A DNA stretch of 64,000 nucleotides from Colocasia esculenta (taxonomy: Eukaryota; Streptophyta; Magnoliopsida; Alismatales; Araceae). The stretch covers positions 178,784,348 through 178,848,347 of the forward strand of contig CM024753.1 of the NCBI GenBank assembly GCA_014218235.1. The letters are read 5' to 3'. A program made the position numbers and the translations under genes. This document shows positions 47,501 to 57,746 of this stretch, piece after piece; positions within the stretch are counted from its first letter, which is position 1, and every line of letters begins with the position of its first letter. The notes beneath the pieces were generated by a model, which saw nothing but the letters and a program-made list of their open reading frames with translations, was not told the DNA's origin and did no database searches.

Positions 47501-50500
47501 TTGATTAGAGTTTGTTGGTAGACTTAATTGCATTACATGGACTGTTTTCCCTGAAAATCCCCAAATAACCCTAATTAGGGTTTAAAATTTAAGGATTTTA
47601 GGTCTTTAATATAATTATTATATAATTGAGTGTCTAATATAGTTATTTTAGTTGATTAGAGATTTTATGTACATTCAATTACATTGCATGATCTGTTTTA
47701 TTTTTAATTCTCAAATTAAACCTTACTTAGGGGTTTAAAAAATAAAAATTTTAGGTCATTAGTATAATAAATGTGTAATTGAGTGTTCAATGTGGTCATT
47801 TGAGTTGATTAGAGTTTTGTATGTACATTATTTATAGTCTATGATATTTTTGATCATAAATTCTCAAATTAAACCCTAAATAGGGTTTAAAAATTAGAGA
47901 TTATGTGTAATTAACGTGCAATTCAATTACATTCTTACACAGGAATATGGCACATCAAGAACATGAAGAGCAAGAGGTGGAGCAGGCCATTGATCCTGGT
48001 TGGGCTCATGGCACTCTCCTTGATGCCTCTAAGAAAAAAGTGAAATGTAATTGGTGTAGAAAGGAGATGTTTGGAGGCATTTATCGCCTTAAACAACATC
48101 TTGCTGGGATTGCTGGGAATGTTTCAAAATGTCCCAATTGTCCAGTGGAAGTTAGAAATGAAATAAAAGAATATATGAAGGGGAAGAAAGCAGAAAAAAG
48201 ATTGACAACTCAGCAGCAACAAGAACTTCAAGATGAGCTTTCTGGGAGACAGATTCGTAGAGATTACGATCTACCAATTCCTGTGGATGATGATGAAGAT
48301 GAGGATGATGATCCTGATCCTGAGTTTATTGCAGCGGCACGTGCTAGTCGTCGTTCTTATGCGGAGGAAGATGAGAGACGAAGGGGTTTAGGGACTTCAG
48401 GAGCACATTTGTCCAGAGATGACTCTAGGACATCTCTTCCCAGGAGTACACAGGGTCCTATGGATGCATATATGTATATATCCAGGTCTGTAAAGCAACC
48501 AGGAATCAAGCAGGCATTGAAAGGAGTGAAATCCACTGCAAAGGCAGCAAAGGGTGCAATCAAAGGCATTGTAAAATGGTTTTTACATGCAGGTGTGCCG
48601 GCACATACGGCAGAGAGCCCATATTTCCAGAGTATGTTGGATGCAATTGCGGAAGCAGGGCCTGGTCTTAAGGCTCCTACAAGGAAGTACATTTATGATG
48701 CTGGGCTTGATGATGAATATGATGAGTTGAAAGGATGGGTGGGTACCTTCAAAAATATTTGGAAAGAACGTGGTTGCACCATTATGTGTGATGGTTGGAC
48801 AGGGACCACAAGAAAATCCATGATAAATTTTCTTGTGTATTGCTGCGAAGGGTCTATTTTCTTTAAATATGTTAATGCATCTAACAAAATCAGGAATGCA
48901 GATTATTTGTTCAAACTAATGGATGCAGTTGTGGAGGAAGTGGGTGAAGAGAACGTTGTACAGGTTGTGACGGATAATGAAGCGAGCTACAAGGCTGCGG
49001 GTAGGTTGTTGATGGAAAAGCGACAACATCTCTATTGGGTTCCATGTGCAGCACATTGCATTGATTTAATGATGGAGGACATAGGCAAAGATTCTCATAT
49101 TCATGGTATCATTGATGATGCTCAGATGATAACTTCCTTTATTTATAGTCATAACAGGATTTTGAATATGATGAGGAAGTACACAGATGGGAGAGATCTC
49201 CTTCGTGCAGGTCCCACTAGATTTGCATCTAATTTCATTTCTTTGGAGAGCCTAATGAAATATAGGCATCAATTGGGCCAATTGATTAATTCTGCAGAAT
49301 TTTTGCAACATGTTGACACTCTACGGCCTGATAGGCTGGATGTTGCTCTCCAAGTCCAAGACCTGATTAGCAATGCACGATTTTGGGAGAAGGTTTCCTA
49401 CTACCTCAAAGTCATAGAGCCTTTGGTACTTATCCTTAGAATGGTTGATGGTGACGACAAAAATGATATGGGATATTTGTACGAGGCAATGGACAAGGCA
49501 AAGGAAAAGTTGAGGGAAAGGAATCCTAAAGCATACAGAAAATGGTGGGCCATCATAGACAAGCGATGGGAGATGACTCTCCACCATGATCTTCATGTTG
49601 CAGGTAATTTATTTAATGTAATTACTTGCTGAATTATTAAGTCTTCTCCGTCATACTTAAACTTCTTTTATCATATGCAGGGTATTTTTTCAACCCTAGG
49701 ATTCAATATAAAGATGATGTGCACAATGACGGAGAAGTGATGAGAGGCACTATGAATGTCATCACTCGCATTACAAGGAGCATGAATGAGAGATTAGACG
49801 CAGTGGCAGAGGTAGGATAATATATTTTAATTTGCATATGTATGTATGATTCATTTGTTGTGACATATGCCATGTCCTCTACTTTGTAGGTGGAGAGATA
49901 TAAGATGAAAGTTGGGATATACGGAGGATATGACTTGACATATGCAGCTCAAAGACTCAGTCCAGGTGGTTTTACATGTTTGGGTGTTTGCCTAAAATCA
50001 TAAATATAAGATTTCACCATCCTTATAATGATTAATGCTTGCTTATTTTATTGTAACAGCTGAATGGTGGATCCAAGTCAACTATCAGCAAGCTGGGACA
50101 AATCCCTTAGCGTATGTTGCAGTGAGAGTATTAAGTCAAACCACTTCCTCTAGCCCTTGTGAAAGGAATTGGAGTACATTCAGCCTTATTCACACAAAAA
50201 TCTGCAATAGGCTGGGTGTGGATAGGCTAGAGAAGTTGGTTTACTGTCATTATAATATGCGTTTAAGGGTGAACCAAAAAGAAGAAAGACAAAAGATAGA
50301 AAGACGGAGATTCATGCAGCTAGCTGGTAGACCATTTGAGGAGGTGGTTCCTGAGATAGATGTTGATGAGTTGCTAAATGAAGAACACCCTTTACATGCT
50401 TGGGTGGAGACGAGAGCTGAGGGAGAGCTAGCTGACATTCATCCTGATGATCGCCTGGTTCAGGCATGTGAAGGAGATGTCTTATTAGAAGAACATGTAC

Positions 50501-53500
50501 CTGAGAGAGCTGAGAGGCCAGAATTAAGAAGATCTTCTACCGTACATGATACTAGTATTTCTTCAAGCCAGCCAGAATTGAGAAGATCTACCTCCCAATT
50601 AGAGCCCAAAAGAAAGAAAGACAAAGGCAAGAAGAAAGCAAAGCCAAACAAAGAAAGAAGAACAGAAGAACCAAGAAGAAAATCACAAGAAGGTGAAGAG
50701 GACTCTCCCCAGGGGAGTGAGGAGAGACATATTGGGCAGCCATTTTCTGAGGCTCCACCCCTGCCATCTCACTTGGCTAAATTATATGAGGTAGAGAAAC
50801 ACAAATATGAACGTCGCAAAAAAAGAGTACAAAAGAAAAAGAAAAACCGTGGGGAGTGATGACTCCACCCAATCACCTGATGATGATGATGGTGCTGCTG
50901 CAGGTATTGGAGGAGGTTATGGCCTTGGGGGTATTATGTCAGGATATGAAGATTATTCACAACCACCCCAACAACAACAAGAAGGAAGCCAAAGGGAAGC
51001 ACAACAGCAACATGGGGGATATGAAGGCCAACAAAGGCAAGCAGGGCATGATTGGGGATATGGGGCTTCATATCCACCATTTTTTAGTCCCCCAAAATTG
51101 CCATATTCAGATATCAGCTCTAGTAGTGGGCCTAGTTATTTGGGCAATATTCAAACTACTGGATATGGTAGTTTCTTTCCTCTGGGACACTCAAGAGAAA
51201 GTTCAAGTCAACAAGCAACAACACCGCGAGGCATCCAAAGAAGATTCCAAGACATTGCAAATTCTTTGTTTGGCTTTGGATATACACAATATGGAGGACA
51301 TGAGTATGTGCCACCTATTCAATCTCATGAGGTAGAGGATGAGGGTTCAGAAATGTCAAATTGAGAAGGTATTTTTATCTATTTCATGTTATCAACTTGT
51401 ACATGTATACATTTTTTCAATGTATGAACATTAATGATTATGTCTTTAGTCATTGTTATTGTTCTTCATGGTACATCCACATGATAGGATTTAAATTTCA
51501 GTGTGTTTGAATGTTATATGTGTCTAGGTAATTTTCTATAAATTTTAGCGATTTTTCCTGAATTTTCCTGAATTTTTTTCCAATTTTTAAACAATTCTTT
51601 ACTCTGGCCGACCCTGGGTCGGCCAGACTCCATTGGAGTCGGCCGGATCTAAGGATCCGACCCGACCCGAGTCGGGGTCGGCTGGGTCCGACTCACCCAG
51701 CCGACCCGACTCTGCCATCCTTGAACTGGATCCTCTATGGCATCTGAGCTTCCTCCACCAGTGAGGCGCAAACCGGACCTTCTCCTCCTATGCCGCCCTT
51801 CCTATCTGGCTCTCTGCTCCGGGGCCCCAGAGCCCCGGAAGCCGTCCGGATTTATTCCCATCGTTGGAGGTTTGGCGTAGGCCTTTTTATTGCCATGAGG
51901 CTGCCTTCTCCAGACCAGCCTCTCTCAATGGGACTTTGTGCAAGGGGAATTGCTCATCTGGGCTTGGTGCTACTCCTCTCAGTCTCAAAAGGGTAAGGGG
52001 CAACTGGTTGGGAGCCAGGTTGTCCTCATCTTCGAAACCAAGCGCTAGGAAGGCACAGGGAACTTTGGGGAGGTCGTTGGTGGCGAAGCCCCTCGACGCC
52101 GTCGCCTCGGCGGCCTCTCAGTATCGAGTGGCTGTTGGATTGCAAATCGAGGCGTTCTGGAAGAGGAATTACTTGGTGCTAGTGGGGGCAGAAGGGGTGG
52201 TGCCATGCATCGCACTGTGGAGAATCATGTTTGGTGTGGCGCGCACCTTTGTGGGGCTCTCTGAGGGCATGGCGAAGTATGGGTTTCTTGCACTGGCATC
52301 TGCCATTGTAGCTTTCTCTGTGAGTGCGGCAGCGGCTGAGTTCACGGTCGGGGCAGTCATGGAGGAATCTTGCTTCAGAAGGGTCGGCACAGTGGTGCAC
52401 TTGAGGATCTTCTCCCGCAAATCCCCACGCCACACCTTCACGTCGCCGTCGGCAGCGCCAGTGAAGATGAGGACGTCAAAGCATGCCACCACAGGATTGA
52501 CGACGCATTGTGGGCACAGACGGATTGTGAGGCGAACAGAAGAGCAGGGATGATGGGGGTGAGGAGCATAGGGGTTTGGGCGCCAGCGCCGGGAGCGGAG
52601 ATGGTTGGGGCGGCCAGCGGAGAATAGACGTGGTTTTGGGGGGTAAAAACCGTCCAAACAATTTGGGCGTTAGCTCCGTCAACACGGCGATTAACTTCAG
52701 GGGTATGGTAACTCTGGTTAAGGTTTTTTAGGGATATACAGGTAGATTCCATAAGGTAGGGTATAATTCATGGATTTTATAGGGGTATACAGGTAATTAA
52801 CTCTTTTTTTTATACAAATTATGACCTGTGCCACTTCCACCAGCCCTGCCCCTAAGCTCTGTGTGATCATCTTAGATGCCAGGCCCACTTCCACCAGCTC
52901 CTTTAACAAGTTTCTTTTCATTGTAATCATGAATTAGATCCTTAAAAATGGAAAATTTCAATCTTCCCCTCTCCCTTGATGCAGGAATAGGAAGAATAGT
53001 CATAACTACCTCTTTTGTATGCATATTTTCTTCTTCTTTTTTGGGGTTATGGAAACATGTTCTAAAGCTTACAGATTACACTCATGGGCATTCTCAATAT
53101 AAAATCATGGTGCTATCTGCTTTCCAAACAAAAAAATTGCGGATTGACCGTCCAGGATAAGTTAAAGTTACCATTTTACTTTGAGTTTGAATTTTTGCTC
53201 CTTGTTGCATGCAAGTTGAAAGCATCTGTTATCTGTGAATTGTATTCCTGGGATATGATATTTCAAGAAACTTCATTAGTATTTTCTTTTTCTTTTCTTC
53301 TAAAAATGATAAATTATCTCATTGTGGGAATGTCATCTTGCACATCCTGTTTACTGAAATGATTTCAAGGGGTGAGGGAGAGGGAGATGTTGGCATTTAT
53401 GATAGAGAGAATGGGGCACTTCATTTGAATGGCGTCTACATGCATACTATTTCAGAACTGTGTACTTACATCTTGCCTTATTTTTTATGTCCTTCATGTG

Positions 53501-56500
53501 ATCTGAGGTAATTTTTCATTTCCTGTAAACAGGAGATAAATGTTCTGAGTCAACTGAAGCATCCAAATATTGTACAATATTATGGAAGTGAAATAGTGAG
53601 TATTTCTTTTGCCACTTCTGACTTTGGTGTGTGGCTGATGTAGAATTTGATGGGGGCTGATTTCCACCTGCATGCAGATTGATGATTGTTTTTACATATA
53701 TTTGGAATATATTTTCCCTGGTTCAATAAATAAATATGTTCGGGAACATTGTGGAGCGATTACAGAATCCATTGTTCGCAACTTCACTCGCCACATTCTT
53801 AAGGGATTGGCCTACCTGCATAGCAAAAAGACAATGCACAGGTGTCCCCCTAAATCCAACTGTAATCCTCTTATTACTTGTAAGTTCTTAATTTTGAGTT
53901 AGACAGTGTAGTCAAACTATGATATAAACATGATTGTCCCATGGGCACATCTACTGGAGTTATTGATATTGTTGTTGGACCTTTTAGGGCCTCTTTAATA
54001 ATCAAATGAACTGTTGCAGATGAGTTTTACCCAGTTGGGAAAAGAATAAGCGACTTTTTTTTATTTCATAAACATGAGAAATACTTATTGCACTTGCCAA
54101 TTGCACTTTTGAGTGTACTTTTGGCCTTCCCATTGGGCAGTGCCACCCAATAAAAAGCAAGAAGTGCACTCAAAAGTGCAATTGGCAAGTGCAATAACTT
54201 TCTCCATCAACATCAAGAACAAGAGAATAGGCAAGAACAATTCTAGGGACGTATTGGCCTCAGAACTTATGAACTTATTACAGACTTTGTGAAAAAGCAG
54301 TAAATCTACATTCAAAAATGGGGAGAACATTATTTCTGTAAAAACATGACCGAAAGGATTACAAAGAAACAAATTCCAGATATTCTCTATATAACCATTA
54401 TTGAGGTCCCTACAGGTAGGAGAGTTGGATAGGCAGTTGTTGACACAATTTTTTAACCAAAAAATACCCAAAAAAAAGGGCCGGTGGACCCCCTGCGCGC
54501 AGACATCCCCGGCGGGGGTGTTCTGGCGCCAGGGACACCCCCGTCGGGGTGTTCCACCCCCCTTTTTGCCCCTTGGCAGTTGGCACCTCTATAAATAGAG
54601 GGCCAAGGCCATGAAGAAGACAGCGACTTCGGGGCAGACTCTCTTGGGGCTGAGGACTTCTCCTGCCTGGCTGGGAGATGAAGTCCCCCCCTTCTGGGGG
54701 GGGGGGGGGCATGTTTGTTCCTCATATGAAGACCCCCTATGTGGGCCCCAGTTTGTGTAAAATTACACAAAGGCCCCTGAGGAGAAAAAGTTTGTGCATA
54801 TGTGTAAAATTACACATACGCCCCATCCATGGGCCCAAGTTTGTGTAAAATTGCACAAAGCCCCCTGGGGACATAAAATTTGTATATGTGTGTGTGTAAA
54901 AATGCACATATACCCTGCTGCCCCAGAAAATTACAGAAATGTCCCCGTGAAGGAGAAAATTGCAGAAATGTTCAGAAATTTGCAGGAATACCCCTGCTTC
55001 TCCGGAAAGTTGCAGAGGTGTCCGAAAAATTGCAGAAATACCCTGCTGTCCAGAAAAATTGCAGGAAGACCTCTGCTTCTGAGAAAATTACAGGAATATC
55101 CCAGTGACGGAGAAAATTGCAGGAGTACCCCTGTTGTCTGGAAAATTGCGGATACATCCCGGCGGCGGGGAAAATGGCAAAAATAGCCCGACAGTCCGTG
55201 CCTCTTGTCCAACCCGGTGGAGCGGGACCCATGTCACTTCTATGAAGTGGCGTGCGCTCTCCTGGGTGTGACTTGAAGCCGGACTCATGGGGAGTTCTCG
55301 GGAAATGTCACCAAATGGCGGAGAAGTCCAAGCAAGCCGATAAATGGCAGGAGCATCCGGAGAAGTCAATTCAATGACGAAAATATCCGGAGTCGCTCAG
55401 AAAAGTCAAGAAATGATCGAGAGGCCTGGCTCACGCCATTTGCACGGCCCGGTGGAGCGAGACCCATGCCGCTTCTATGAAACGACGTGCGCTCTCCTGG
55501 GCCCGGCTTACGGCATGCTACTCCAAGTCTTGGGATTGTCAGATAACGACAAGAACCCTTGTACATGTCGAGACGTGGCCGAAAGCTCCGGGAGGTCAAG
55601 ATACGACTGAAAATTCCCGGGAGGTCAAGATAAGACTGAAAATCCCCGGGAGGTCAAGAAACGACCTGAAAGCCCCGGGAGGTCGAGAAATGACCGTAAA
55701 GCCCCGTGAATAGCCTCTGGGTTTATTAACTTCGAACACCTGAGATAAACGGGTTCGAAGGAAACAATGAAACAAACACCCCAAAAATCCCCATAAATAG
55801 GGGGTAGGGGCCATGAAGAAAAAGAACGAGACCCCCCCGGATGATCGATCGTTCCATCAGACCAGACCCCCCCGATCTACCTTCGGCGTGAGAGAAGAAT
55901 CGAATGCTCGTTGGTGTTGAAGGGAGAAAGGAAATACCTGTCTCCGTGCTCCGTCCGTGTTTGCACGTGCGTCGGGCCCCTCCGTGCTCCGTCCGTGCTT
56001 TGCAACGTTCGAGGAGGAAGACACTGCAGGTCAATATATAAGACCCGGTATTTTGTAAATAAGTCATTTCGTGTTTTAAAATAACACGTGCGAAGGCATG
56101 TTGATGTAAACGCCTAATGGAGGCGTAAATACCCCATTGAGGATATATACGTAAATGTCATAAATATATTTGAGGACACTTGTGGAAATTTACTTGTCGT
56201 CTAAATTTCGGCATAAGGTCTTTTAACAAACGTATCGCATCGAAGGTATTCGGGTCTTTACCCGATGTAAATGAAACACCGACTCCGGTCGGTGGGGAAC
56301 AGTCCAGCACACGACTACTCCAATCGCCTGAAAATACGGATGCGGCGGAAAATAAATATAAAATACTCGAGGGCTCCAGGGCTTATACCCAATGCACCTC
56401 ATAAAAATAAATTTCTTTGTCTGTTTATTGTAAACAGTCTGGCACGCCCGAAACGCATATTTCAAAAGACGTGCGTGCGTCCGCATCACGTCGAAAAAAA

Positions 56501-57746
56501 AAAAGAGAATTTCCGCATTCCACAGCAGTTCATAGGGAATGGAAACCATGAGGTTGCAATATCGACTACCACTGTGGATATAATTTCAGGGTTGGTACTA
56601 ACCTGGGTCTACTGGGATTCCAACCTCATGAAGGTTGGTGGGGATGGGGTGTCTCTTTGCATTCACAAAAAAGAGTCTCATGTTGTTAGAACATCTTATG
56701 CTTTTAAGTTAGAGGACTGGGCATTCTAGGTTCTTTGGAGGAAATGTTTGTTAGGCGCCAGAACATCCATTTCCCTGGGCCAACATGTAACAATTCATGT
56801 ACAGCAGAGTAGTTGCAGTTATTTTTTATAATCTGGTATGAGTAACCGAAGGTTGCTTTTGGATGCAGTCACTTCTATAGGGGTTTTCTGCTCTAAGAAC
56901 TTGGTTTCTCCTTGCTCTGGCTTTTATGCTCCTTTAGCTATATCATAATAGAAAGTCCTCAACAACATTTTCTCATTGTTACAGTTTGTAATCATCAAAA
57001 CTGGTAGAGTTTGGTCATGAGATAATGGCATGTGCTATCATTCTTTTTTAGTATTGGAAGTGGATAAGCTTTTTTCTGATTAAGCCTCGTTCTCTTGTAT
57101 ATATGTTTCTATTGATTAATTATCCAAGATCTTTCTTCATTTCCACTAGGGATATTAAAGGAGCAAACTTACTTGTTGATTCATCTGGTGTTGTAAAGCT
57201 GGCAGATTTTGGAATGGCAAAACATGTAAGTTTTGGTTTTTTGCCACTCTGAACAAGCATTGATGTATTCATGCATCTTATTGCACATATTACATTCTTT
57301 TTTGAGAGATTGCAGATTGGGCATTGCCGTTCTTTGATTTTATATGCATCTTAACATATAACAAGTAAATAGGTCTTATTCAAGATCTTTGGTTTACCCC
57401 TTGCAAGAGCAGTTTGTCCTTAGCAATTTCATATGGAGTTTTCCTTTTAGGCAGCACCTTATTGTGGTTCTTTTGTTCTATTTGTTAGCTGAGTGGTGCA
57501 AAGGCTGTTCTTTCACTGAAGGGAACTCCATATTGGATGGCCCCAGAGGTAATTTCCTTCTTGCATGGGATTAATAGTTCATTTAGTTCATTTTTGTGTG
57601 TTTAAACGTTAGCTTTGTGTATGCAGGTAGTCCAGGCTATGATGTGTAAGGATGCAGGATATGATCTTTCTGTTGACATATGGAGTTTGGGTTGTACAAC
57701 CATTGAGATGTTTACAGGAAAGCATCCCTGGGATGGCTATGAAGGG
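38505..57746 (+). CDS. MAPKKK5: MAP kinase kinase kinase, MAPKKK5 type (exons 1-8, incomplete at 3' end)
   Basis: MEKK-class kinase that phosphorylates MAP2Ks; Arabidopsis MAPKKK5 acts in immune signalling. Exons: 38505-39037, 40324-40959, 41053-41140, 53533-53595, 53678-53841, 57150-57225, 57489-57548, 57627-57746 (1740 nt, 580 codons; all phases agree and all borders are GT-AG). The start MPWWNRSGG is the first ATG that suits the family. The long Ser/Pro-rich N-terminus has RLTRQRKLRHLT and NVHPLPLPPG, both typical of MAPKKK5. Kinase motifs: IGSGTFGNVY, ALCAMKEV (Lys), LEQEINVL (Glu), MHRDIKGANLL, LADFGMAKH, GTPYWMAPE, DIWSLGCTTIEMFTGKHPW. Frame is intact and every catalytic residue is present. 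C-lobe exons after EMFTGKHPWDGYEG are not in the window. Introns 3 and 5 are swollen by transposons. Confidence 0.93.
39038..40323 (+). other. MAPKKK5 intron 1
   Basis: Donor GTGAGAAAA, acceptor CTATTGCAG. A competing GTAAGG donor five bases upstream would break the frame, whereas this one gives AG|T AGG TTG in phase 2. No repeat recognised inside. Confidence 0.85.
43482..43922. repeat. Palindromic tandem array, 11 units of ~41 bp
   Basis: Each unit holds a dyad AACCGATGG-N5-CCATCGGTT followed by a second, weaker dyad of the form GGGGACCTCCCC or GGGGACTGTCCCC. Eleven dyads were counted. The dyad stems are almost invariant while the 5-base loops vary (GAGTC, AGACT, CACTA), a pattern suggesting pairing is retained. 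It lies between two divergent TATA boxes in LTR-like element A. Confidence 0.9.
44360..45060. repeat. Tandem repeat, ~84-bp unit
   Basis: CATATGTTTCTTA recurs at about 44372, 44457, 44540, 44625 and 44709, then more loosely to about 44931. Each unit continues GGAAACTCTGCCCAAGCAGAG, where CTCTGC…GCAGAG forms a small dyad, then ATTCTGYCCAAGAA. It forms the 3' half of LTR-like element A. Confidence 0.75.
47299..47942 (+). other. Probable 5'-UTR intron of the hAT transposase gene
   Basis: Donor GTGAGATTTT follows CTTTGAG; the acceptor TTACACAG lies four bases before the start codon's GAATATGG context. The intervening sequence is AT-rich, with repeated 'CCCTAATTAGGGT' and 'GTAATTGAGTG' motifs, unlike the GC-rich leader. 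Inferred from splice consensus. Confidence 0.55.
47947..51364 (+). CDS. hAT transposase (BED finger, DUF659, hAT dimerisation domain)
   Basis: Exons 47947-49603, 49681-49811, 49890-49965 and 50060-51364, all GT-AG with consistent phases (GCA G|GG TAT and CCA G|CT GAA). BED finger at residues ~15-70: VKCNWCRKEMFGG and HLAGIAGNVSKC. DUF659-like region at residues ~230-400: IMCDGWTGTTRKSMINFL, VVTDNEASYKAAG and VPCAAHCIDLMM. The hAT dimerisation block in exon 4 has VRVLSQTTSSSPCERNWS and YCHYNMRL. The frame closes at 50859 (887 aa), but a one-base slip in the A7 run at about 50818-50824 would continue into 168 codons of Gly/Gln/Tyr-rich tail ending …EMSN at 51364 (about 1055 aa). The slip could be a mutation or an assembly error. 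The core looks intact, so the element may be recently active. Confidence 0.88.
52173..52319 (+). pseudogene. Captured gene fragment: hydrophobic membrane-protein-like segment
   Basis: Within an uninterrupted 229-codon frame (51864-52553), residues 104-152 carry LVLVGAEGVVPCIALWRI and, after a short loop, GFLALASAIVAFS, two likely membrane helices. I do not recognise the family with confidence. The frame then runs straight into sequence that is better read on the other strand as a WD40 fragment, so the long frame is chimeric. It lies inside the Pack-MULE at 46430-52801. Confidence 0.5.
52328..52498 (-). pseudogene. Captured gene fragment: WD40 repeat (JINGUBANG-like)
   Basis: The minus strand reads PVVACFDVLIFTGAADGDVKVW followed by LLKQDSSMTAPTV; FTGAADGDVKVW is a clear WD-repeat strand. 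The combination with LLKQ(E/D)S..TA resembles plant JINGUBANG-type WD40 proteins. Only about one repeat is present. It abuts the + strand hydrophobic fragment, suggesting two separate acquisitions inside one MULE. Confidence 0.55.
54085..54198. mobile_element. Foldback element / strong hairpin
   Basis: Arms of about 50 nt pair around a loop of ~10 nt. The outer 36 nt (TTATTGCACTTGCCAATTGC and onward through ACTTTTGAGTG) match with a single mismatch; the inner part matches more loosely to ATTGGG. The element is about 114 bp with no coding potential. It could be a MITE or a small-RNA hairpin. The TSD is uncertain. Confidence 0.8.
54738..54914. repeat. Minisatellite of TTTGTGTAAAATTACACAAA-like palindromes
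   Basis: Four successive blocks each hold GTTTGTGTAAAATTACACAAA or a close variant (the second and fourth extended to GCATATGTGTAAAATTACACATA forms), spaced by CCCC-rich linkers, about 50 bp apart. Each block is a dyad. Confidence 0.7.
54930..55195. repeat. Minisatellite, ~30-bp unit with GAAAATTGCAG core
   Basis: At least eight units such as GGAGAAAATTGCAGAAATG, CGAAAAATTGCAGAAATACC and GAGAAAATTGCAGGAGTACC lie one after another, each with a variable 10-12 bp insert. The 30-bp period keeps frames open on both strands, which explains the repetitive short ORFs here. Confidence 0.75.
55589..55705. repeat. Minisatellite, 29-bp unit, four copies
   Basis: CGGGAGGTCAAGATACGAC followed by TGAAAATTCC, repeated four times with few changes. 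The fourth copy has GGTCGAGAAATGACCG. Confidence 0.8.

Larger units (their letters stand above)
46878..51723 (+). mobile_element. hAT-superfamily DNA transposon, apparently full length
   Basis: The terminal inverted repeats CATGGATGGCAGAATCG and (inverted) CAAGGATGGCAGAGTCG match at 15 of 17. An exact 8-bp target duplication AACTGGAT lies at 46870-46877 and 51724-51731. Both ends are packed with GAGTCGG/CCGACTC and GGGTCGG/CCGACCC subterminal motifs, likely transposase-binding sites. It contains one transposase gene with introns, including a 5'-UTR intron (47299-47942). The insertion interrupts the captured sequence of the surrounding MULE, so it is younger than that element. Confidence 0.93.
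46430..52801. mobile_element. Gene-capturing MULE-like element (Pack-MULE), split by a hAT element
   Basis: The left end GTTAATTACCTGTAGACCC and the inverted right end GTTAATTACCTGTATACCCC start long TIRs. Matching blocks continue inward for about 100 bp, including TTATGGAATCT.CCTGTATATCCCTAAAAA on both arms (as shorter matches). The interior, without the hAT insertion (46878-51723), is about 1.5 kb and GC-rich. It carries a + strand frame with hydrophobic segments and, adjoining it, a minus-strand WD40 fragment. There is no MULE transposase. No clean 9-bp duplication was found because both flanks are T-rich. It lies wholly in MAPKKK5 intron 3. Confidence 0.72.
41141..53532 (+). other. MAPKKK5 intron 3, 12.4 kb, transposon-filled
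   Basis: Donor GTTTTCTTC after LEQ, acceptor TGTAAACAG before EINVLSQLKHP. It contains a solo-LTR-like element (42904-45863) and a MULE (46430-52801) split by a hAT element (46878-51723). Removing these leaves about 3 kb. Plain intronic sequence lies at 41141-42898, 45869-46429 and 52802-53532. Confidence 0.9.
54438..56524 (+). mobile_element. Solo-LTR-like element B in MAPKKK5 intron 5
   Basis: Starts TGTTGACACAA, ends …GCATTCCACA, with 5-bp duplication GCAGT at 54433-54437 and 56525-56529. It has no coding sequence. TATA-like CTATAAATAGAGG at 54591 and CCATAAATAGGGG at 55790 are both on the + strand. The interior is built of minisatellites (54738-54914, 54930-55195, 55589-55705). The end block (GATGTAAATG, CCAGCACACGACTACTCCAATC, TCTGGCACGCCCG) is shared with element A. 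Both elements lie in the same orientation in the same gene. Confidence 0.6.
53842..57149 (+). other. MAPKKK5 intron 5, 3.3 kb, with hairpin and LTR-like insertion
   Basis: Donor GTGTCC after MHR, acceptor TTCCACTAG before DIKGANLL; the catalytic HRD motif is split across the junction. It holds the foldback at 54085-54198 and LTR-like element B at 54438-56524. The rest, 56530-57149, is ordinary intron. Confidence 0.9.

Noticed and set aside
31694..51723. The hAT-type MITE being mobilised by the intronic hAT transposase
   Set aside because: The TIRs differ (TAGGGCTGTCAATGG against CAWGGATGGCAGA), so they are probably separate families.
52169..52657. Complete minus-strand 162-codon gene
   Set aside because: Only the WD40-like part (52328-52498) is gene-like; the rest is the complement of the + strand fragment or low-complexity.
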